Origin: an uncultured Eubacterium sp.
GTDB taxonomy: Bacteria > Bacillota > Clostridia > Lachnospirales > Lachnospiraceae
DNA length: 43,491 bases
Assembly (NCBI GenBank): GCA_910586445.1
Contig: CAJUHV010000033.1
Location: 1-43,491, forward strand
Direction of reading: 5' to 3'
Positions within the stretch are counted from its first letter, which is position 1, and the number at the start of each line of letters is the position of its first letter. Below are positions 40,520 through 43,491 of the stretch, one piece after another. Made by a program: the position numbers and the translations under genes. A model generated the notes under the pieces. The model searched no databases and had not been told where the DNA came from. It worked only from the letters and a program-made list of their open reading frames with translations.

Positions 40520-42448
40520 TTACGGATAATCTGCATTTATGTTTGTCATGATTATTCGGGTCACTTTATTGTCATGTATCAGAAAAATAAGTGCAGGTGT
40601 ATTATTACTGTTCTGATATCTTACTGGAGATAAGACATACGCAGCCTGGTCAAAGGTTCCATAGTCGTAGGTGAATTTCCGGTTTGTATATACAGATGTT
40701 TTTTCAGTACGGTCACGCAGGATGTCTGTTATTATGCCTGGTTCATCATAGCTGCATACACGCAGTCCTTCAGCTTGGTATTTCTGCCTGACTTTTTGCA
40801 GGGGATCGCCAATCCGGATTCCTTTGCTGGTCTTATAGGAGCGGTGTCTTCCGCTTAGTTCTATTTCAAATATGCCGTTCTGCTCTTCGTAAATGTTTTT
40901 CTCGAAGAAATCTTTTACGATAATCATGCAGTCTTTGTAGAACATATATGTGTGAAGGCACTGTGGAGAGCTGCCGGCAGTTCCGATTACTTCATAGAAA
41001 CGGTCTGCAGGTTCGCTGAGCTTAGTTACAGCCAGATCCTGTCCATCACCGATCGAGAGACCTAAAAGACTGTATAGTTCTTTTGTAGTTTCAAAATGCA
41101 CAGCGTCCATATCAGCGGTGCCGGCTGCATGCTCTGCAGACATGTTGGAAGACTGCGTGGTGTCATTTTGGACGGGCATACTGTCAGCCTGTGCCTTGTT
41201 TTGGGCAGCCGTTTGCGGAGAGTGTCTGTGGCCTTGTGCAGACGAGCTGTATGGCTGTGCGAGGCTGGAGGGATCAATGCTGGAGGCCTGTGTGATATGG
41301 ATGGGTCCGCTGCTGAAAAAAATCAAGAAAGCGGCACCTAAAATGCTGTGGGGAGCTGTCCGTTTCTGCGTATGGTCTAAAATATTTGAAAATCGGTCTT
41401 TGATCTGTTTTGTGCGGACTGCGCAGCCGGTAGAAAGGATCGGATGTAATGCATTGTGTTCTGAAATGCAGGCCAGGATAACTTCGCTGTATGCTTTTCT
41501 CTGCTCGAAAGACAATCCGTTTAATACTTCTTCATCACAGGATTTTTCCAAATCGCAGTCTGCCATAGAGTGCATGATCCAGACAAGGGGATTGAACCAG
41601 TGCAGTACGTGGACGAAAGTAAACAACAGTTTGTACCAGATATCTTTTTGTGCGTAGTGGATCAGTTCGTGCTTTAGTATAAAATAAAGATCTTCGGGTT
41701 CGTAGCATTCTTTGGGAAGAATCAGACATGGATGTATGATTCCGGCGAGAAACGGCGCTGTGTCAGCATGGGGCCGCAGCTGTATGTCAGGCAGTTTCTT
41801 TATGCCTGCTTCGGCAGCGGTCTGTGCAGCAGTCTGGAGCAGCTGGTCAGAGCATGGTATTTTCTGCGCTGCCAGTTTTTTGTGAAATATAATGCAGCAG
41901 ACGATATGGTATGCGGCAAAAACCATGGCACCAACAGCCCATATTAATAAGAACAGCTGATTTGTGTCATAGGCTCTGTGGGTTAAGACCCGATCAGGCT
42001 GCGTAATATACTGCATAAATGGATGCCTGAAGTATGGCCTTTGATTTTGTGAAGGGATGGGCTGGGTTTGTTCTTTTGCAGTTTGTTGATCGGAACGTCT
42101 GCTTTGGCCTGTCTGTTGGCTGGATATAGACTGATTAGACAAAGTAATATCGGACAAATGATTGCCGGATGAATCCTTTGCAGATGAACTTTCGCCGGAT
42201 AAAGTACCGCCGGATAAAGTACTGCCGGATAAAGTGTTATCGGTAAAGTTTTTTAACGGAATATGCAGTGTCCACGGGCGGACAGGGCTGTTGACAGGTA
42301 TTAGAAGGCGCAGGGATATTAGAAGCCATATTGTTTTGCGGTATTTTGACTGATATCTGCCTTTTAATGGCCTGGACAGAAGACAGACAGCGAGTATGAC
42401 GATGCCTGCAGATAGAGATGTCTGCAGCAATCCGGTTAATGTAATCAT
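40520..42448 (-). CDS. BlaR1-like M56 metallopeptidase sensor
   Basis: The 642-aa protein begins with membrane segments (about 5-22 and 38-52). A Ser/Gly-rich linker follows (68-135; LSGSTLSGGTLSGESSS), then further membrane segments (163-188, 272-290). The peptidase core has the zinc motif HELIH at 260-264, and a membrane segment lies near 345. The C-terminal extracellular part (about 365-642) lacks the SxxK penicillin-binding signature, so the signal is probably not a beta-lactam. In BlaR1/MecR1 systems, signal binding activates the protease, which leads to loss of the BlaI repressor. Its ATG overlaps the blaI stop (ATGA), so the two are translationally coupled. Confidence 0.88.
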   Translation of the reverse strand: MITLTGLLQTSLSAGIVILAVCLLSRPLKGRYQSKYRKTIWLLISLRLLIPVNSPVRPWTLHIPLKNFTDNTLSGSTLSGGTLSGESSSAKDSSGNHLSDITLSNQSISSQQTGQSRRSDQQTAKEQTQPIPSQNQRPYFRHPFMQYITQPDRVLTHRAYDTNQLFLLIWAVGAMVFAAYHIVCCIIFHKKLAAQKIPCSDQLLQTAAQTAAEAGIKKLPDIQLRPHADTAPFLAGIIHPCLILPKECYEPEDLYFILKHELIHYAQKDIWYKLLFTFVHVLHWFNPLVWIMHSMADCDLEKSCDEEVLNGLSFEQRKAYSEVILACISEHNALHPILSTGCAVRTKQIKDRFSNILDHTQKRTAPHSILGAAFLIFFSSGPIHITQASSIDPSSLAQPYSSSAQGHRHSPQTAAQNKAQADSMPVQNDTTQSSNMSAEHAAGTADMDAVHFETTKELYSLLGLSIGDGQDLAVTKLSEPADRFYEVIGTAGSSPQCLHTYMFYKDCMIIVKDFFEKNIYEEQNGIFEIELSGRHRSYKTSKGIRIGDPLQKVRQKYQAEGLRVCSYDEPGIITDILRDRTEKTSVYTNRKFTYDYGTFDQAAYVLSPVRYQNSNNTPALIFLIHDNKVTRIIMTNINADYP

Positions 42449-42819
42449 TTTTTGCCCTCCTGTTCGTTTAAATAGTCCCTTAATTCTTGCAGGTCATGTT
42501 CTGAAATGCGGTTTCCCTGGTATAATCCGGCAACCAGCTTTTGTATGGAATTGCCATAGAGACGGGATAAGAAAGTCTGGCTTTCTGCCAGCTTGTATTC
42601 TTCTTCTGAAATGACTGCGGTATAGTAATTAGTGCGTGTTGACCTGTCACAGCTGACAAAGCCTTTCTGTGCCAGTCTGGATAGTGCGGTCATAAGGCTG
42701 GATAGTTTCCAGTCTTTAATGCCGTGCAGTCTCTCCAAGATTTGGTTCGACGTGCACGGAACAGGATTTTTCCATAGTATTTTCATGATTTCTAATTCAG
42801 CATCGCCTAGTTTTTTCAT
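42445..42819 (-). CDS. BlaI/MecI-family repressor
   Basis: This 124-aa winged-helix repressor starts after AAGGAAGTGACCTTCG. It opens with LGDAELEIMKILWKNP, has the recognition region KLSSLMTALSRLAQKGFVS, and ends in the dimerisation helices (KLVAGLYQGNRISEHDLQELRDYL), all standard for the family. It should repress its own operon through the dyad at the promoter just upstream, until inactivated by the coupled M56 peptidase. No beta-lactamase or PBP2a-type gene is visible in the window. Confidence 0.93.
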   Translation of the reverse strand: MKKLGDAELEIMKILWKNPVPCTSNQILERLHGIKDWKLSSLMTALSRLAQKGFVSCDRSTRTNYYTAVISEEEYKLAESQTFLSRLYGNSIQKLVAGLYQGNRISEHDLQELRDYLNEQEGKK

Positions 42820-42825
42820 CGAAGG

Positions 42826-43158
42826 TCACTTCCTTATATGATTTGATAACATTATACAATGTGATAATGGATTTGTCAACTTTATATTTAAGGTATATAC
42901 GGATGATTTTTGGGAGAAAAGTTCAGCTGTTTCTGTCCATGTGTGGTGAGCTTTTAAGTGTATTTCAATGATGAAAGCTTCTTCTGGCGTTAAATGTTTT
43001 ATGGCATCAGTGATCAGCATGAGCTTAAATTCATCACTACTGCATGAATGTTTCGAAATTGAATTAGAATATGTATCGTGATAATTTTTCTGGAAAAGAA
43101 GTTTGTTCTGAATTGTGTCAAAGTCGTGCAGAAATTGTTTTAGCTGTGCTTCTGTCAT
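42826..43158 (-). CDS. Small protein with sigma-region-4-like wording
   Basis: This 110-aa protein starts at an ATG behind AAGAAGGAAGCATG. The middle (LITDAIKHLTPEEAFIIEIHLKAHHTWTETAELF) resembles the start of a sigma-70 region 4 or phage ArpU-like helix-turn-helix. The recognition helix is not clear, and the last 30 residues are unlike that family. The blaI promoter lies within its end. It may be a short regulator or a truncated one; function is not assigned. Confidence 0.5.
   Translation of the reverse strand: MTEAQLKQFLHDFDTIQNKLLFQKNYHDTYSNSISKHSCSSDEFKLMLITDAIKHLTPEEAFIIEIHLKAHHTWTETAELFSQKSSVYTLNIKLTNPLSHCIMLSNHIRK
42851..42879 (-). promoter_or_regulatory. blaI promoter with overlapping operator
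   Basis: On the minus strand: TTGACA (42874-42879), 17-bp spacer, TATAAT (42851-42856), all consensus. CATTATCACATTGTATAATG overlaps the -10 box as a near-perfect dyad with an ACA-T-TGT core, like BlaI-type operators. It lies inside the 3' end of the upstream ORF. Confidence 0.8.
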
Positions 43159-43216
43159 TTTGTGTTACATGCTTCCTTCTTTTGGAATGGCCTCTAGGTC
43201 GTCTGTTATAGTTTAC

Positions 43217-43491
43217 CTAAACAAACAAGTATTCCAGATAATCAAAAACCGTATGCATTCTGGGAGAGTTTTTAATAATTCCCAGATAAACCGTCTCTTG
43301 AAATCCGGCCTTTTGGATCAAAGGTGAAGCAGACAGATCCAGTCCCATCGGGTACTCTGCCGTTTCGGCATGATAAACGGCAGAGCTGTCTAAAAGCAGT
43401 TCTTCGGAATTATCTTCCAAAATCTCAGTGTTTGTTACAAAATAAGGCGCAAGCTGCTGATGCAGGGCGGGAACTTCCTCTGCCAGCAGTT
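43217..43491 (-). CDS. Hypothetical protein, 5' end outside the window
   Basis: The minus-strand frame is open from the window edge to a stop at 43217-43219, giving at least 91 residues. It ends TVYLGIIKNSPRMHTVFDYLEYLFV. The upstream part reads VPALHQQLAPYFVTNTEILEDNSEELL with no start preceded by a ribosome site, so the start is presumably past 43491. The stretch is acidic and shows no recognised motif. Confidence 0.5.
   Translation of the reverse strand, partial: LLAEEVPALHQQLAPYFVTNTEILEDNSEELLLDSSAVYHAETAEYPMGLDLSASPLIQKAGFQETVYLGIIKNSPRMHTVFDYLEYLFV

Overview
The window looks like chromosome from a spore-forming, gut-type Firmicute, most likely a Lachnospiraceae member. The basis is a SpoIIID gene, Firmicute-style Shine-Dalgarno sites, sigma-A-type promoters, U-tailed terminators, LplB/YtcP-type sugar permeases, YesL, and a BlaI/BlaR1 pair. 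No rRNA, tRNA, CRISPR array, insertion sequence or phage module was recognised.

Layout. 1-5.2 kb: a candidate small RNA, then two paralogous secreted leucine-rich-repeat (LRR) proteins around a 176-aa unknown. The second LRR unit is driven by a promoter with a run of eight G between its -35 and -10 boxes. 5.2-7.7 kb: small accessory genes (VOC-fold protein, unknown 183-aa protein, membrane protein with a DUF6273-like C-terminus). 7.9-10.4 kb: NfeD-like protein and flotillin, whose C-terminal repeats continue past the stop codon. 10.5-13.9 kb: SpoIIID, a very long purine-rich leader, HflX GTPase, a Uma2-family protein and a 60-aa protein.

14-35.7 kb is the main system, apparently a complete locus for using high-mannose N-glycans. 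Two secreted GH85 endo-beta-N-acetylglucosaminidases and a LacI-type regulator lie on the minus strand. Divergent from them are two ABC permeases, a solute-binding lipoprotein, a GH130_2 mannosyl-GlcNAc phosphorylase, a GH38 alpha-mannosidase, a GH3 glycosidase, a ROK kinase fused to a class I mannose-6-phosphate isomerase, and a YesL-like membrane protein. The inferred route is: GH85 releases Man(n)GlcNAc outside the cell; the ABC system imports it; GH38 removes alpha-mannose; GH130 phosphorolyses Man-beta-1,4-GlcNAc; and the fusion enzyme turns mannose into fructose 6-phosphate. No transporter ATPase, phosphomannomutase or GlcNAc-6-P deacetylase is present here, so these must be elsewhere.

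35.7-43.5 kb: a 172-bp hairpin element; a minus-strand pair of a polytopic membrane protein and a GT2-GtrA fusion; an OGG-type DNA glycosylase behind phased 11-bp repeats; a small secreted repeat protein; and BlaR1/BlaI with a clear promoter-operator. Two unknown genes close the window, the last cut by its edge.

Between genes, a palindromic repeat family (six units at four loci) sits next to terminator hairpins throughout the window.
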